DNA of 22,512 nucleotides from CAZGMC01 sp964526565 (GCA_964526565.1 CAZGMC010000069.1:1-22512); one strand, 5' to 3'. Positions 7,686-16,411 are shown, counted from the first letter of the stretch. Notes: generated by a model from the letters alone, not told the origin. Program-made: numbers and translations.

Positions 7686-9062
7686 ATGACCGCTCAGTCC
7701 GAAGAGAACAGCCTGACCGGCCGCTGGATGCGCTATGCGCGGGTCGGGTCGACCATGGCCGGCCTTGGCGCACGCATGGCCGGGGAGCGCTATCTCGGCC
7801 TCAAGATGGAGCGCGAGAAGGCCGCCATCGACATGAAGGAGGCGCTGGGCGGGCTCAAGGGGCCGCTGATGAAGGTGGCGCAGATGCTGGCCACCATCCC
7901 CGAGGCGCTGCCCAAGGAGTATGCCGACGAGCTGCGCCAGCTGCAGGCCAACGCCCCGCCCATGGGCTGGCCGTTCGTCAAGCGGCGCATGGCCGCCGAG
8001 CTGGGGCCGGACTGGCAGAAGCGCTTCGCCCGCTTCGAACACGAGGCTGCCGCCGCCGCCTCGCTCGGCCAGGTGCACAAGGCAATCCACCACGACGGCC
8101 GGCTGCTGGCCTGCAAGCTGCAGTACCCGGACATGCAGTCGGCGGTCGAGGCCGACCTGAACCAGTTGCGCATCATCTTCGGCATCTTCGAGCGCTACGA
8201 CAAGGCGATCTCGACGAAACAGATCCACGCCGAGGTCGCCGCCCGCCTGCGCGAGGAGCTGGACTACGCGCTCGAGGCCAGGCACTGCATGCTCTACCGC
8301 GACATGCTGGGCGCAGAGCCCGGCGTGCACGTGCCGGAGGTGGTCCCGGAGCTGTCCACGAAGCGGCTGCTCACCGCCACCTGGCTGGAAGGCGAGCCGA
8401 TCATGTCGTTCGTCGAGGGCCACCAGGAGCGACGCAACGCCCTGGCCATGAACATGTTCCGGGCGTGGTACGTGCCGCTGTACTATTTCGGCGTGATCCA
8501 CGGCGACCCGCACCTGGGCAACTACTCGGTGCGCGGCGACGACAGCATGAACCTGCTCGACTTCGGCTGCGTGCGCGTGTTCCCGCCCAGCTTCGTGCGC
8601 GGCGTGATCGAGCTGTACCGGGCGCTGCAGAGCGACGACCGCGACCGCGCCGTGTACGCCTATGAGACCTGGGGCTTCCGCAACATGACGCGGGAGCTGG
8701 TCGACGTGCTCAACATGTGGGCGTCGTTCATCTATGGCCCGATCCTGGAGGACAGGGTCCGCCTGATCGGCGAGGCCGACCACGGCATCTATGGCCGCGA
8801 GCGGGCCGAGAAGGTGCACGTCGAGCTGCGCAAGCTGGGCGGCGTCGAGGTGCCGCGGGAATTCGTGTTCATGGACCGCGCAGCGCTGGGCCTGGGCTCG
8901 GTGTTCATCCACCTCAAGGCCCGGATCAACTGGTACACGCTGTTCAACGAACTGATCGCCGACTTCGACGAAGCAGCACTGACCGCCCGCCAGGCGGACA
9001 TGCTGAACCGCCACGGCGTCCCCCTGCCACCACCGCCGGGCACCGAGGGCAAGACGATATGA
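7686..9062 (+). CDS. ABC1/UbiB (AarF-like) atypical kinase family protein
   Basis: This 458-residue protein has the ABC1/UbiB protein-kinase-like fold linked to ubiquinone metabolism and lipid homeostasis. Visible motifs in order are LMKVAQML (residues 62-68, the family KxGQ element with Ala for Gly), the Ala-rich nucleotide loop AAAAASLGQVH (121-131), the lysine of ACKLQYP (Lys144), the catalytic loop HGDPHLGN (272-279) and DFG (292-294). Unlike classical UbiB, no C-terminal pair of membrane helices is obvious, so this is a soluble or peripheral AarF-type paralogue. The ATG has CGGGG six bases upstream. The direct repeats GTCACGT at 7604-7610 and 7627-7633 lie in its upstream region and could be an operator. 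Its stop overlaps the start of a small ORF, and addA follows after a repeat array. Confidence 0.9.
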   Translation: MTAQSEENSLTGRWMRYARVGSTMAGLGARMAGERYLGLKMEREKAAIDMKEALGGLKGPLMKVAQMLATIPEALPKEYADELRQLQANAPPMGWPFVKRRMAAELGPDWQKRFARFEHEAAAAASLGQVHKAIHHDGRLLACKLQYPDMQSAVEADLNQLRIIFGIFERYDKAISTKQIHAEVAARLREELDYALEARHCMLYRDMLGAEPGVHVPEVVPELSTKRLLTATWLEGEPIMSFVEGHQERRNALAMNMFRAWYVPLYYFGVIHGDPHLGNYSVRGDDSMNLLDFGCVRVFPPSFVRGVIELYRALQSDDRDRAVYAYETWGFRNMTRELVDVLNMWASFIYGPILEDRVRLIGEADHGIYGRERAEKVHVELRKLGGVEVPREFVFMDRAALGLGSVFIHLKARINWYTLFNELIADFDEAALTARQADMLNRHGVPLPPPPGTEGKTI

Positions 9063-9160
9063 GCGGGGCAGCGGGTCCGGCATCAAGCCGGCTCGCCCGC
9101 ACCCGCTCAATGGGCGCCGATCCTCACGTGCTGCTCGATCTCCTCGCCGACACCGCGTGA
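9059..9160 (+). CDS. Possible 33-residue small protein overlapping the ABC1 kinase stop
   Basis: An ATG at 9059-9061 shares the ATGA overlap typical of translational coupling with the kinase stop at 9060-9062. It encodes a 33-residue peptide that ends in DPHVLLDLLADTA. There is no separate ribosome site, no recognised family, and the length is small enough for chance, so this is a candidate only. Confidence 0.28.
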   Translation: MSGAAGPASSRLARTRSMGADPHVLLDLLADTA

Positions 9161-9229
9161 CCGGCCGCCGAGAAGGCAGATCTTCATTTGCCTTCCCGAC
9201 CCATATGCAACACGCTGACACGATGCCAT

Positions 9230-9447
9230 GCCCATTGAGTGGGCCCATTGAGTGGGCCCATTGAGTGGGCCCATTGAGTGGGCCCATTGAGTNNNNNNNN
9301 NNNNNNNNNNNNNNNNNNNNNNNNNNNNNNNNNNNNNNNNNNNNNNNNNNNNNNNNNNNNNNNNNNNNNNNNNNNNNNNNNNNNNNNNNNNNAGTGGGCC
9401 CATTGAGTGGGCCCATTGAGTGGGCCCATTGAGTGGGCCCATTGAGT
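9230..9447. repeat. Tandem array, 13-bp unit, interrupted by a 100-N assembly gap
   Basis: The unit GGGCCCATTGAGT occurs four times at 9241-9292, preceded by a partial copy from 9230, and four more times at 9396-9447 after the N run at 9293-9392. All visible full units are identical, and both gap edges are in the same repeat. True copy number is unknown, and so is whether other DNA is missing. TGGGCCCA is an eight-base palindrome in each unit junction. The last unit ends ten bases before the addA start codon, so the array forms the addA leader. Confidence 0.95.
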
Positions 9448-9457
9448 TGAACGTCGC

Positions 9458-12400
9458 ATGAATGACCGACAGGGGCGGTCTTTCGCCGAGCCCGCAAGAG
9501 GCGATCCGGACCCGGTCGAATCGCCCGAGGTCATCCAGCGCCGCGCCTCGGACCCGGCGGCATCCGTGTGGGTGTCGGCCTCGGCCGGGACCGGCAAGAC
9601 GCGGGTGCTGACCGACCGGGTGCTGCGGCTGATGCTGGACGGCACCCGCCCCGACCGCATCCTGTGCATCACCTTCACCAAGGCCGCCGCCGCAGAAATG
9701 GCCAACCGCATCAGCGCCACCCTGGCGGACTGGGCGACCAGGCCCGAGGCCGACCTGCAGCAGGCCCTGGCCAACCTGACCGGTGCGCGGCCCAGCGGCG
9801 ACACCGAGCAGCGCGCCAGGCGGCTGTTCGCCGAGGTGCTGGACGTGGCCGGCGGCATGAAGATCATGACGATCCACGCCTTCTGCCAGTCGCTGCTGCG
9901 CCGCTTCCCGCTGGAGGTGCAGCTGCCGCCGCACTTCGAGCTGATGGACGACCGCACCGCCGCCGAGCTGCTGCTGGCAGTGCGCAACGGGCTGCTCGCC
10001 GCGCCGCCGGCGGCGGTGGCCGAGGCGCTGGCCGCCGTCGCCGGCCGCATCGACGAGACCGCCTTCACCGACCTGATGGCCGAGCTGGCCGCCGAGCGCG
10101 GCCGCCTGGCCCGCTTGTTCGAGACCCACGGCAGCCCAGAGGCGCTGATCGCCGCCGTCCACCGCCACCTGGGTGCCGACCCGACCGAGACCGAGGACGG
10201 GCTGGTGGCGCGGGCCGCAGCCGACGACGCCGTCGACGGCCCCGGCCTGCGCCGCGCCGTCCGCGCCCTGGAGGCCGGCGCCAGGTCCGACGGCGAGCGC
10301 GCCGCCGGCATCGCCGCCTGGCTGGCCGAGCCGGCCGATCGCCGCGCCGCCCGCATCGACGCGTACACACGGCTGTTCCTCACGCAGCAGGACGAGATCC
10401 GCAAACGCCTGCTGACCAAGGCCATCGAGCGCGCCGACCCCGGCGTCGCCGCCGTGCTGGCGGCCGAGGCGGAACGGCTGCTCGCCCTGACGGCGCGGTG
10501 CAAGGCGGTGGCGGTGGCGCGGGCGACCGCCGACCTGATCACCATCGGCGCCGCCCTACTGGCCCGCTACGACGAGGAAAAGCGCCGCCGCGCCCTGCTC
10601 GACTATGACGACCTGATCCTGCGCGCCGGGCAGCTGCTGCGCTCGCCCGGCGTGGCGCCGTGGGTGCTGTACAAGCTGGACGGCGGCATCGACCACGTGC
10701 TCATCGACGAGGCGCAGGACACCAACCCCGACCAGTGGCAGGTCATCGCCGCCCTGACCGACGACTTCTTCGCCGGGCAGGGCGCCCACGAGCGGCCGCG
10801 CACGGTGTTCGCCGTCGGCGACGAGAAGCAGTCCATTTTCAGCTTCCAGCGCGCCGACCCGGCCGAGTTCGCGCGCATGCACCGCCACTTCGCCGACCGC
10901 CTGCACGGCATCGGCAGCGCCCTGCGCCGCGTCGAGATGCACATCTCGTTCCGCTCGACCTCGGCGGTGCTGGACGTGGTCGACGCCGTGTTCGCACGCG
11001 ACGATGCCCGCGACGGCGTCGCCCTCGATCCCGCCACGGTCATCGCCCACCGCCCGTGGCGGCGCGGCCATGGCGGCCTGGTCGAGCTGTGGCCGGCGGT
11101 CGGCCCGGAGTCCGACGACCCGCCGGACTCGTGGCAGCCGCCCGTGGACCAGGGCCGCACGGTCAGCCCGGCGACGCAACTGGCCCGCCGCGTCGCCGCC
11201 ACCGTGGCCGGATGGCTGGACCGGCGCGAGCCTCTGGAGTCGGCCGGCCGGCCGATCCACCCCGGCGACATCATGGTGCTGGTGCGCACCCGCAACGCCT
11301 TCTTCACCGAGCTGGTGCGGGCGCTGAAGGAGCGCGACGTGCCGGTGGCCGGCGTCGACCGCATGGTGCTCACCCGCCAGCTCGCCGTCATGGACCTGAT
11401 GGCGCTGGCGCAAATCCTGCTGCTGCCGGAGGACGACCTGACCCTGGCCACCGTCCTCAAGGGGCCGCTGATCGGCTTCGACGAGGAGCAGGTGTTCGCC
11501 GTCGCCCACGGCCGCGACGGCACCCTGTGGCAGGCGCTGACCGCCCGCGCCGATCACGATCCGGCCTGCGCCGCGGCGCGCGACTACCTGGCCGGGCTGC
11601 TGGCCCGGGTCGACTACGTGCGGCCCTACGAACTGTTCGCCGGCGTGCTCGACGCGCCGTGCCCGGCCGACCCGGTCAGCGGCCGGCGCGCCGTGCTCGG
11701 CCGGCTGGGACCGGAGGCGGAGGACCCGCTCGAGGAGTTCCTGGCCCTGGCCCTGGCCCATGACGGCAGCCAGACGCCGTCGCTGCAGGGCTTCCTGCAC
11801 TGGCTGGGCGCCGGCGAGGCCGAGGTCAAGCGCGAGATGGAGGCCGGCGAGCAGCGCCGCGTGCGGATCATGACGGTGCACGGCGCCAAGGGGCTGCAGG
11901 CACCCATCGTCATCCTGCCCGACACCACGGCGATGCCCACCAAGAGCCCGCCGATCCTGTGGCCCGACCGGCCCGACGGCGTGCCGCTGTGGGCACCGCG
12001 CCGGGCCCTGGAAGAGGACCGCTGCCGCGCCGCCCGCGACGCGGCCAACACCCGCCGCGACCAGGAATACCGCCGTCTGCTCTACGTGGCGCTGACGCGG
12101 GCCGAGGACCGGCTGTACATCTGCGGCTTCCACGGCGCCCGCGCCCCCAGCGACGGCTGCTGGCACGCCCTGTGCCGGGCGGCGCTGGAGGGCGGCGTCG
12201 AGGGCGTGCTGGCCGGGGCGCTGGCCGGCGGCGACAGCGGCGCGGCGGCGGCCGGCGGGGCGGTGCTGCGCTATCACGTGCCCCAGACCTGCCCGGTGGT
12301 GCCGCGCACGCTGCTGGCCGGCGAGCCGCCCGCACCGCTGCCGGCCTGGGCCCGCGCCCCGGCACCGGCCGAGCCCGATCCGGCGCGGCCGCTGGCGCCG

Positions 12401-12949
12401 TCGCGACCGGACGACGAGCCGCCGGTGGTCTCGCCGATCGGCACCGACGACGGCGCCCGCTTCCGCCGCGGCCGGCTGATCCACACCCTGCTGGAGATGC
12501 TGCCGGAGGTGCCGGAGCCGGACCGGGCCGTCGCGGCCCATCGCTTCCTGGCCCAGCCGGTGCATGGGCTGGCGCCGGCCGAACAGGCGGCGATCGCGGC
12601 GGAGACCCTGGTCGTGCTGGCCGACCCGGCGGCAGCGGCGCTGTTCGGCCCCGACAGCCGCGCCGAGGTGCCGATCGTCGGCCTGGTCGCCGGCCGCGCC
12701 CTGTCGGGTCAGATCGACCGGCTGGTGGTGGCCCCCGACGGCGTGCTGGCGGTGGACTACAAGACCAACCGCGCCGCGCCCCGAACGGAAGAGGAGGTGC
12801 CCGCCGCCTACTACCGCCAGATGGCGGCGTACCGGGCGGCGCTGCGGCTGATGTACCCGGACCGGCCGGTGCGCTGCGCCCTGCTGTGGACCGACGGGCC
12901 GGCACTGATGCCGCTGCCCGACGCGCGGCTGGACCACTGGGCGCCTTGA
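9458..12949 (+). CDS. addA: Double-strand break repair helicase-nuclease AddA
   Basis: This 1163-residue protein is the helicase-nuclease subunit of AddAB, which resects broken DNA ends for RecA-mediated repair. The Walker A motif ASAGTGKT is at residues 41-48, with TFTKAAAAEM after it. The helicase Walker B motif is IDEAQD (DEAQD at 417-421), followed by VGDEKQSIFSFQRADP. Motif VI is RRLLYVALTRAEDRLY. The C-terminal RecB-type nuclease shows GRLIHTLLE, GQIDRLV and the catalytic VDYKT (Asp1100, Lys1102). The ATG at 9458 has no good ribosome site because the tandem array ends ten bases before it. In alphaproteobacteria addB usually precedes addA directly, but here the visible upstream gene is the ABC1 kinase and an assembly gap intervenes. 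Downstream trxA is the usual neighbour. Confidence 0.95.
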   Translation: MNDRQGRSFAEPARGDPDPVESPEVIQRRASDPAASVWVSASAGTGKTRVLTDRVLRLMLDGTRPDRILCITFTKAAAAEMANRISATLADWATRPEADLQQALANLTGARPSGDTEQRARRLFAEVLDVAGGMKIMTIHAFCQSLLRRFPLEVQLPPHFELMDDRTAAELLLAVRNGLLAAPPAAVAEALAAVAGRIDETAFTDLMAELAAERGRLARLFETHGSPEALIAAVHRHLGADPTETEDGLVARAAADDAVDGPGLRRAVRALEAGARSDGERAAGIAAWLAEPADRRAARIDAYTRLFLTQQDEIRKRLLTKAIERADPGVAAVLAAEAERLLALTARCKAVAVARATADLITIGAALLARYDEEKRRRALLDYDDLILRAGQLLRSPGVAPWVLYKLDGGIDHVLIDEAQDTNPDQWQVIAALTDDFFAGQGAHERPRTVFAVGDEKQSIFSFQRADPAEFARMHRHFADRLHGIGSALRRVEMHISFRSTSAVLDVVDAVFARDDARDGVALDPATVIAHRPWRRGHGGLVELWPAVGPESDDPPDSWQPPVDQGRTVSPATQLARRVAATVAGWLDRREPLESAGRPIHPGDIMVLVRTRNAFFTELVRALKERDVPVAGVDRMVLTRQLAVMDLMALAQILLLPEDDLTLATVLKGPLIGFDEEQVFAVAHGRDGTLWQALTARADHDPACAAARDYLAGLLARVDYVRPYELFAGVLDAPCPADPVSGRRAVLGRLGPEAEDPLEEFLALALAHDGSQTPSLQGFLHWLGAGEAEVKREMEAGEQRRVRIMTVHGAKGLQAPIVILPDTTAMPTKSPPILWPDRPDGVPLWAPRRALEEDRCRAARDAANTRRDQEYRRLLYVALTRAEDRLYICGFHGARAPSDGCWHALCRAALEGGVEGVLAGALAGGDSGAAAAGGAVLRYHVPQTCPVVPRTLLAGEPPAPLPAWARAPAPAEPDPARPLAPSRPDDEPPVVSPIGTDDGARFRRGRLIHTLLEMLPEVPEPDRAVAAHRFLAQPVHGLAPAEQAAIAAETLVVLADPAAAALFGPDSRAEVPIVGLVAGRALSGQIDRLVVAPDGVLAVDYKTNRAAPRTEEEVPAAYYRQMAAYRAALRLMYPDRPVRCALLWTDGPALMPLPDARLDHWAP

Positions 12950-12975
12950 CCTTGCGGTTGCGCGGCCCCTAATGT
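12946..12975 (+). promoter_or_regulatory. Putative sigma-70 promoter for trxA
   Basis: TTGACC at 12946-12951 and TAATGT at 12970-12975 are separated by 18 bases. This would place transcription start near 12982, about 50 bases before the trxA ATG. It suggests trxA can be expressed independently of addA. The assignment rests on match to consensus only. Confidence 0.45.
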
Positions 12976-13033
12976 AGCCGAAATCAGGCAAATGCCGTGC
13001 CGCTGCAGCGGCCGGACTGACGGAGGATCGTCC

Positions 13034-13357
13034 ATGACTCAACCGAAAGCCGTAAGCGATTCGAGTTTCGACGCTGAAGTCCTGAACGCTCCGGGCCCGG
13101 TGCTGGTGGACTTCTGGGCCGAGTGGTGCGGTCCGTGCAAGATGATCGCACCGGCGCTCGAGGAGCTGGCCGACGACATGGGCGACCGCCTGACCGTCGC
13201 CAAGGTCAACATCGACGAGAACCCCTTGACGCCGTCCAAGTACGGCGTGCGCGGCATTCCGACCCTGCTGCTGTTCAAGGGCGGCCAGGTGGCGGCGACC
13301 AAGATCGGCGCCCTGCCCAAGACCCAGCTCAAGCAGTGGGTCGAATCCGTCCTGTGA
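13034..13357 (+). CDS. trxA: Thioredoxin
   Basis: This 107-residue thioredoxin reduces protein disulfides in the cytoplasm and is itself reduced by thioredoxin reductase. The active site is WCGPC (Cys32, Cys35), preceded by VLVDFWAE. The cis-proline motif GIPTLLLF and the closing KTQLKQWVESVL are standard, and the length is normal. An in-frame start upstream at 12992 is rejected because GGAGG (13022-13026) lies seven bases before the ATG at 13034 and the family begins there. It follows addA by 84 bases, the usual alphaproteobacterial order, with a putative promoter in between. Confidence 0.97.
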   Translation: MTQPKAVSDSSFDAEVLNAPGPVLVDFWAEWCGPCKMIAPALEELADDMGDRLTVAKVNIDENPLTPSKYGVRGIPTLLLFKGGQVAATKIGALPKTQLKQWVESVL

Positions 13358-13411
13358 TCCCATAAGGATTCGCCCGGCGCCGCCTGGCTGCCGGATGCCG
13401 CCGCACGAAGC

Positions 13412-13446
13412 AAAGCCGCTCATTTCCGACCGAGATGCGCGGCTTT
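13412..13446 (+). terminator. Candidate terminator after trxA
   Basis: AAAGCCGC (13412-13419) pairs perfectly with GCGGCTTT (13439-13446) across a 19-base loop, 55 bases after the trxA stop. The stem ends in three T and then TCTCG, which is only a weak T tract. The following tandem array starts at the very next base. Confidence 0.45.
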
Positions 13447-13617
13447 CTCGTGTGCGGGCCGGACTCGTGTGCGGGCTGGACTCGTGTGCGGGCCGGANNN
13501 NNNNNNNNNNNNNNNNNNNNNNNNNNNNNNNNNNNNNNNNNNNNNNNNNNNNNNNNNNNNNNNNNNNNNNNNNNNNNNNNNNNNNNNNNNNNNNNNNGGA
13601 CTCGTGTGCGGGCCGGA
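13447..13617. repeat. Tandem array, 17-bp unit, interrupted by a 100-N assembly gap
   Basis: The unit CTCGTGTGCGGGCCGGA occurs at 13447-13463, with one base changed at 13464-13480, again at 13481-13497, and after the N run (13498-13597) at 13601-13617. The last four bases before the gap and first three after it are in register with the repeat. The array occupies the space between trxA and the convergent histidine kinase gene, where it could only influence transcript ends. The true copy number is unknown. Confidence 0.95.
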
Positions 13618-13638
13618 GCGGCGGCGCCGGGCCCGCCG

Positions 13639-14883
13639 CTATGCCGCGGCGTGACCGACGGCAGCGAGCGCCGTGGCGGACGGCGGCGCGATCAGCCGGC
13701 TGCGCGGGAACAGCAGGGTGACGGTGGTGCCGTTGCCGGGCGCGCTGCTCATCTCCAGGCGGCCGCCGTGCAGTTCGACCAGGCGCCGGGTCAGCGGCAG
13801 GCCGAGGCCGGTGCCCTTGAGGCTGCGCGTCAGGCGGTTGTCGACCTGGGTGAATGGCTGCAGCGCCTGCTGCTGCTCCTCCGGGGTCATGCCGATGCCG
13901 GTGTCGGTGACCGAGACGGCCAGCTCGCCGGCGGCGTTCAGCCTTGTGGTCAGCGTGACGCGACCGCCCGGCGGCGTGAACTTGACGGCGTTGGACAGCA
14001 GGTTGAGCAGCATCTGGCGCAGCTTGCCTTCGTCCGCGGTCAGGCGCGCGCGGCCGGCGCCGTGCACCGAGCGCAGCGCCACGCGGGCGCGGTCGGCCTG
14101 GCCGCAGACCAGGCGCAGGCTGGCCTCGCTGATGGCGACGATGTCGAGCATGTCCTCCGACAGCGTCAGCCGGTCGGCGTCGGCCTTGGCCAGGTCGAGC
14201 AGGTTGTTGATCAGCTCCAGCAGGTGACAGCCGCTGTCGTGGATGTCCGTCACGTATTCAAGGTATTTGGGAACGCCGATCGGGCCCAGCATTTCCGACT
14301 GCAGCACCTCGGCAAAGCCGATCACGGCGTTGAGCGGCGTGCGCAGCTCGTGGCTGATGTTGGCCAGGAAGCTGGTCTTGGCGCGGTTGGCGACCTCGGC
14401 GGCGTGGCGCGCCTCGTCGAGCAGTTGCGAGCGGCGGGCGGCCTGCTCCGTCGCCTTGGTCATCAGCCGCAGCACCGTGCTGACGCCCGCATAGCGGCCG
14501 TGGGCCTGCACGACGAAGCCGCGCATGACGGCTTCCGGCTTCTCGCGGGCGATGCGGGCATTGATGCCGTCGATGCCGTCGTGGATGTCGACGCACAGCG
14601 GCCGGGGATCCATCAGCCAAGCCACCGGCCGCCGCTCGTAGAGGTCGCGCAGCACCGGGCGCGCGAATTTCATCAGCAGGGTGAAGCGGTCGATGTAGCC
14701 GACGACGCCGTGGTCGCCATCGGGGTCGACCACCACGGCCAGCCCCGGCAGCGTCTCGTCGGCGGCGATCAGGTCGAACACCCGCCCGCAGGTCACGGTC
14801 GGCGGGACGGGCGGCGGCGTCACCATGATGTCGCCCGCCCGGGATTCCTGAAGCGACGGCTGGGCAGGCACAATCGCGTTCAA
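13639..14883 (-). CDS. Soluble sensor histidine kinase
   Basis: This 414-residue cytoplasmic kinase has no membrane segment. Residues 30-110 (FDLIAADETLPGLAVVVDPDG, YERRPVAWLMDPRP) resemble an N-terminal sensory module that I have seen before kinases and GGDEF domains in alphaproteobacteria; it looks like half a CBS pair but I cannot name it firmly. A coiled linker follows (140-170), then the HisKA domain with SHELRTP (His178), and an ATPase domain with NLLSNAVKF (294-302), DTGIGM (327-332), FTQVD and GTGLGL (357-362). The start is TTG at 14881-14883, chosen because AAGAGAGG lies five bases upstream; the later ATG giving MVTPPP has no ribosome site. No response regulator is adjacent, and the OmpR-type regulator at 20104 is a speculative partner only. 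Confidence 0.9.
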   Translation of the reverse strand: MNAIVPAQPSLQESRAGDIMVTPPPVPPTVTCGRVFDLIAADETLPGLAVVVDPDGDHGVVGYIDRFTLLMKFARPVLRDLYERRPVAWLMDPRPLCVDIHDGIDGINARIAREKPEAVMRGFVVQAHGRYAGVSTVLRLMTKATEQAARRSQLLDEARHAAEVANRAKTSFLANISHELRTPLNAVIGFAEVLQSEMLGPIGVPKYLEYVTDIHDSGCHLLELINNLLDLAKADADRLTLSEDMLDIVAISEASLRLVCGQADRARVALRSVHGAGRARLTADEGKLRQMLLNLLSNAVKFTPPGGRVTLTTRLNAAGELAVSVTDTGIGMTPEEQQQALQPFTQVDNRLTRSLKGTGLGLPLTRRLVELHGGRLEMSSAPGNGTTVTLLFPRSRLIAPPSATALAAVGHAAA

Positions 14884-15430
14884 GGGGACCTCTCTTCCGA
14901 GCCCGACAGGCGGCTCGTGACGTGGCCGTTTCGACGGCCCGCAGTCTTCAACAGGCGGTTTAACAAATGCTTGCCACAGAGCGCGCCTTGATGTGAAGTT
15001 TTCGCGACAAGGCAGGAGCCGCTGAAGGTGCAGCGGAGACACGAGCCCATCAGCGGCCTTTCCGGCGCACCGCGTGTCGCCGGCCCCGGCGAAGATCCCA
15101 AAAGGATGAGGCACATTGGTATGGTGGCGCATCTTGGCCGCACCGGGCGGCGGCCCCACCATCTGTCCCGAGTCAGCTTGACTCACGGGTGGGGCAGTCC
15201 AGGCCAAGCGGTGCGACACCGCGCGTTCAGATTATCCGTTCCTAACAATGCTGGAAAAATTCGTTGAGTCTTGAGATCGACAACGGTACAGAGCCGGTCG
15301 TGTTGCGCCGCGGGCTGGGTGTTCAAGTTCCGGTTTTTGGATGGCAGGCTGAACACATAGTGTTTCCAGGAACGCACCACTCCGGCTGAGCGCTGAGGCA
15401 CAGATCGGACAGAAATTTCTGGGTCAAGTC
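14884..15430. other. Intergenic region between the histidine kinase and a glycosyltransferase
   Basis: These 547 bases separate two divergent genes. The kinase frame stays open back to 15219, but that stretch lacks any ribosome site or recognisable domain and is taken as non-coding. G+C falls to the right of about 15230, as in the adjacent glycosyltransferase gene. No promoter, RNA gene or mobile-element end could be supported. Confidence 0.5.
14889..14896 (-). promoter_or_regulatory. Ribosome binding site fixing a TTG start
   Basis: On the minus strand AAGAGAGG ends five bases before the TTG at 14881-14883. It is the only good ribosome site near the 5' end of the histidine kinase gene and argues for the TTG start over GTG and ATG codons further in. 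Confidence 0.6.
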
Positions 15431-16411
15431 ATGACAGAGAAGAACAATATACGTGTTACCATTGGTCTGCCCGTCTACAATGGGGAACAATATTTGGCAG
15501 AAGCCGTACAATCTTTGCTTGACCAGACATACAAGGACTTTTATCTCATAATATCCGATAACTTCTCCACGGACTCTACGCAGGATTTATGCAAAAAGTT
15601 TTCCGAGGAAGACCCCAGAATCATTTATCATCAGCATGAGCGGAACCTGGGCGCCGCCGCAAATTTTAATCATGTAGTGCATTCGACGCGTACTGAGTAT
15701 TTTGCCTGGGCCAACCATGATGATCTTTGGGCAGATACGTATCTGGAGCAATGCGTTGCGTTGCTGGATAACGAGAAAGATGCCGTTCTTGCATATTCGG
15801 CTGCCGCCAAGATTGATGAACAGGGGAACCGCGTTGCGCGGCTGACAAGTGGCATGGACCTCAACCAGACATTGCCCCATCAACGTTTGCGGCATTTTCA
15901 CAATCTGTTCCGCCGCATTGATAAAGAGAAGTCGTGGCACACGCACGAAATTGAGGGTCTTTGGATCCCGGTGTACGGCTTGATCCGGACTGACGCACTC
16001 CGGCAAACGGGGCTCATTGGATCATACATATCGTCTGACACTATTCTTTTGGAAGAACTCTTGATGCATGGTCGATTTGTTGAGGCTGAAGACTGTTTGT
16101 TCTTCAAGCGCGACCACGCAGAGCGGTCAATGCGCGCAAAAATTTCCTACGATGACCGCATCGAATGGTTCACGGGCAAGGCCGGGTCGAAGTTTATCAT
16201 CCCCCGATGGCGGTTGTTCTGGGAGCGTTTACGTGCTACGAGCCGAACGAAATTGGGCATCCGCGAAAAGCTTCTTTGCTATTTCGAAATGCTGTTCTTC
16301 TATGCAAGACGGCCGCACGAAGGCAAGGCCCTTGTCAAAGAGGTACTGATTAATTTGCAACGCGTGCTTTACAGTCTTGGTCTGCGCATGAATTTGCCGA
16401 AGAAATGGTGA
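15431..16411 (+). CDS. Family 2 glycosyltransferase
   Basis: This 326-residue cytoplasmic inverting glycosyltransferase has a GT-A fold of family 2 and probably adds a sugar to a lipid-linked or surface glycan. The N-terminal strand reads VTIGLPVYNGEQYLAEAVQSLLDQT, with ISDNFSTDST next (residues 41-50), RNLGAAANFN (71-80), and the metal-site motif WANHDDLW (93-100), where HDD stands for DxD. The C-terminal part is helical and basic. No membrane segments are seen. No convincing ribosome site precedes the ATG. G+C is clearly lower than in flanking genes, with many codons ending in A or T, which suggests acquisition from another source. It is alone, with no polysaccharide cluster around it, and a truncated DUF1206 gene lies beyond its 3' end. 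Donor and acceptor are unknown. Confidence 0.92.
   Translation: MTEKNNIRVTIGLPVYNGEQYLAEAVQSLLDQTYKDFYLIISDNFSTDSTQDLCKKFSEEDPRIIYHQHERNLGAAANFNHVVHSTRTEYFAWANHDDLWADTYLEQCVALLDNEKDAVLAYSAAAKIDEQGNRVARLTSGMDLNQTLPHQRLRHFHNLFRRIDKEKSWHTHEIEGLWIPVYGLIRTDALRQTGLIGSYISSDTILLEELLMHGRFVEAEDCLFFKRDHAERSMRAKISYDDRIEWFTGKAGSKFIIPRWRLFWERLRATSRTKLGIREKLLCYFEMLFFYARRPHEGKALVKEVLINLQRVLYSLGLRMNLPKKW

Noticed and set aside
9230..9447. CRISPR array
   Set aside because: The repeats are directly adjacent with no spacers, and no cas gene is present.
9107..10168. Minus-strand frames with a repeated TQWAHSMGP-like peptide
   Set aside because: The peptide repeat is only the 13-bp array translated; the unit is not a multiple of three and is open in every frame, and the frames cross an assembly gap.
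10556..13423. Very long open frame (955 codons) on the minus strand
   Set aside because: It is a shadow of addA and trxA caused by high third-position G+C; it has no recognisable domain and the sense genes have all motifs.
13447..13617. Array as part of a long plus-strand protein reading through to 14991
   Set aside because: The frame crosses the gap and then runs antisense to the histidine kinase, which has all kinase motifs.
14884..15219. N-terminal extension of the histidine kinase
   Set aside because: The frame is open but has no ribosome site or domain, while a strong site precedes the TTG at 14883.
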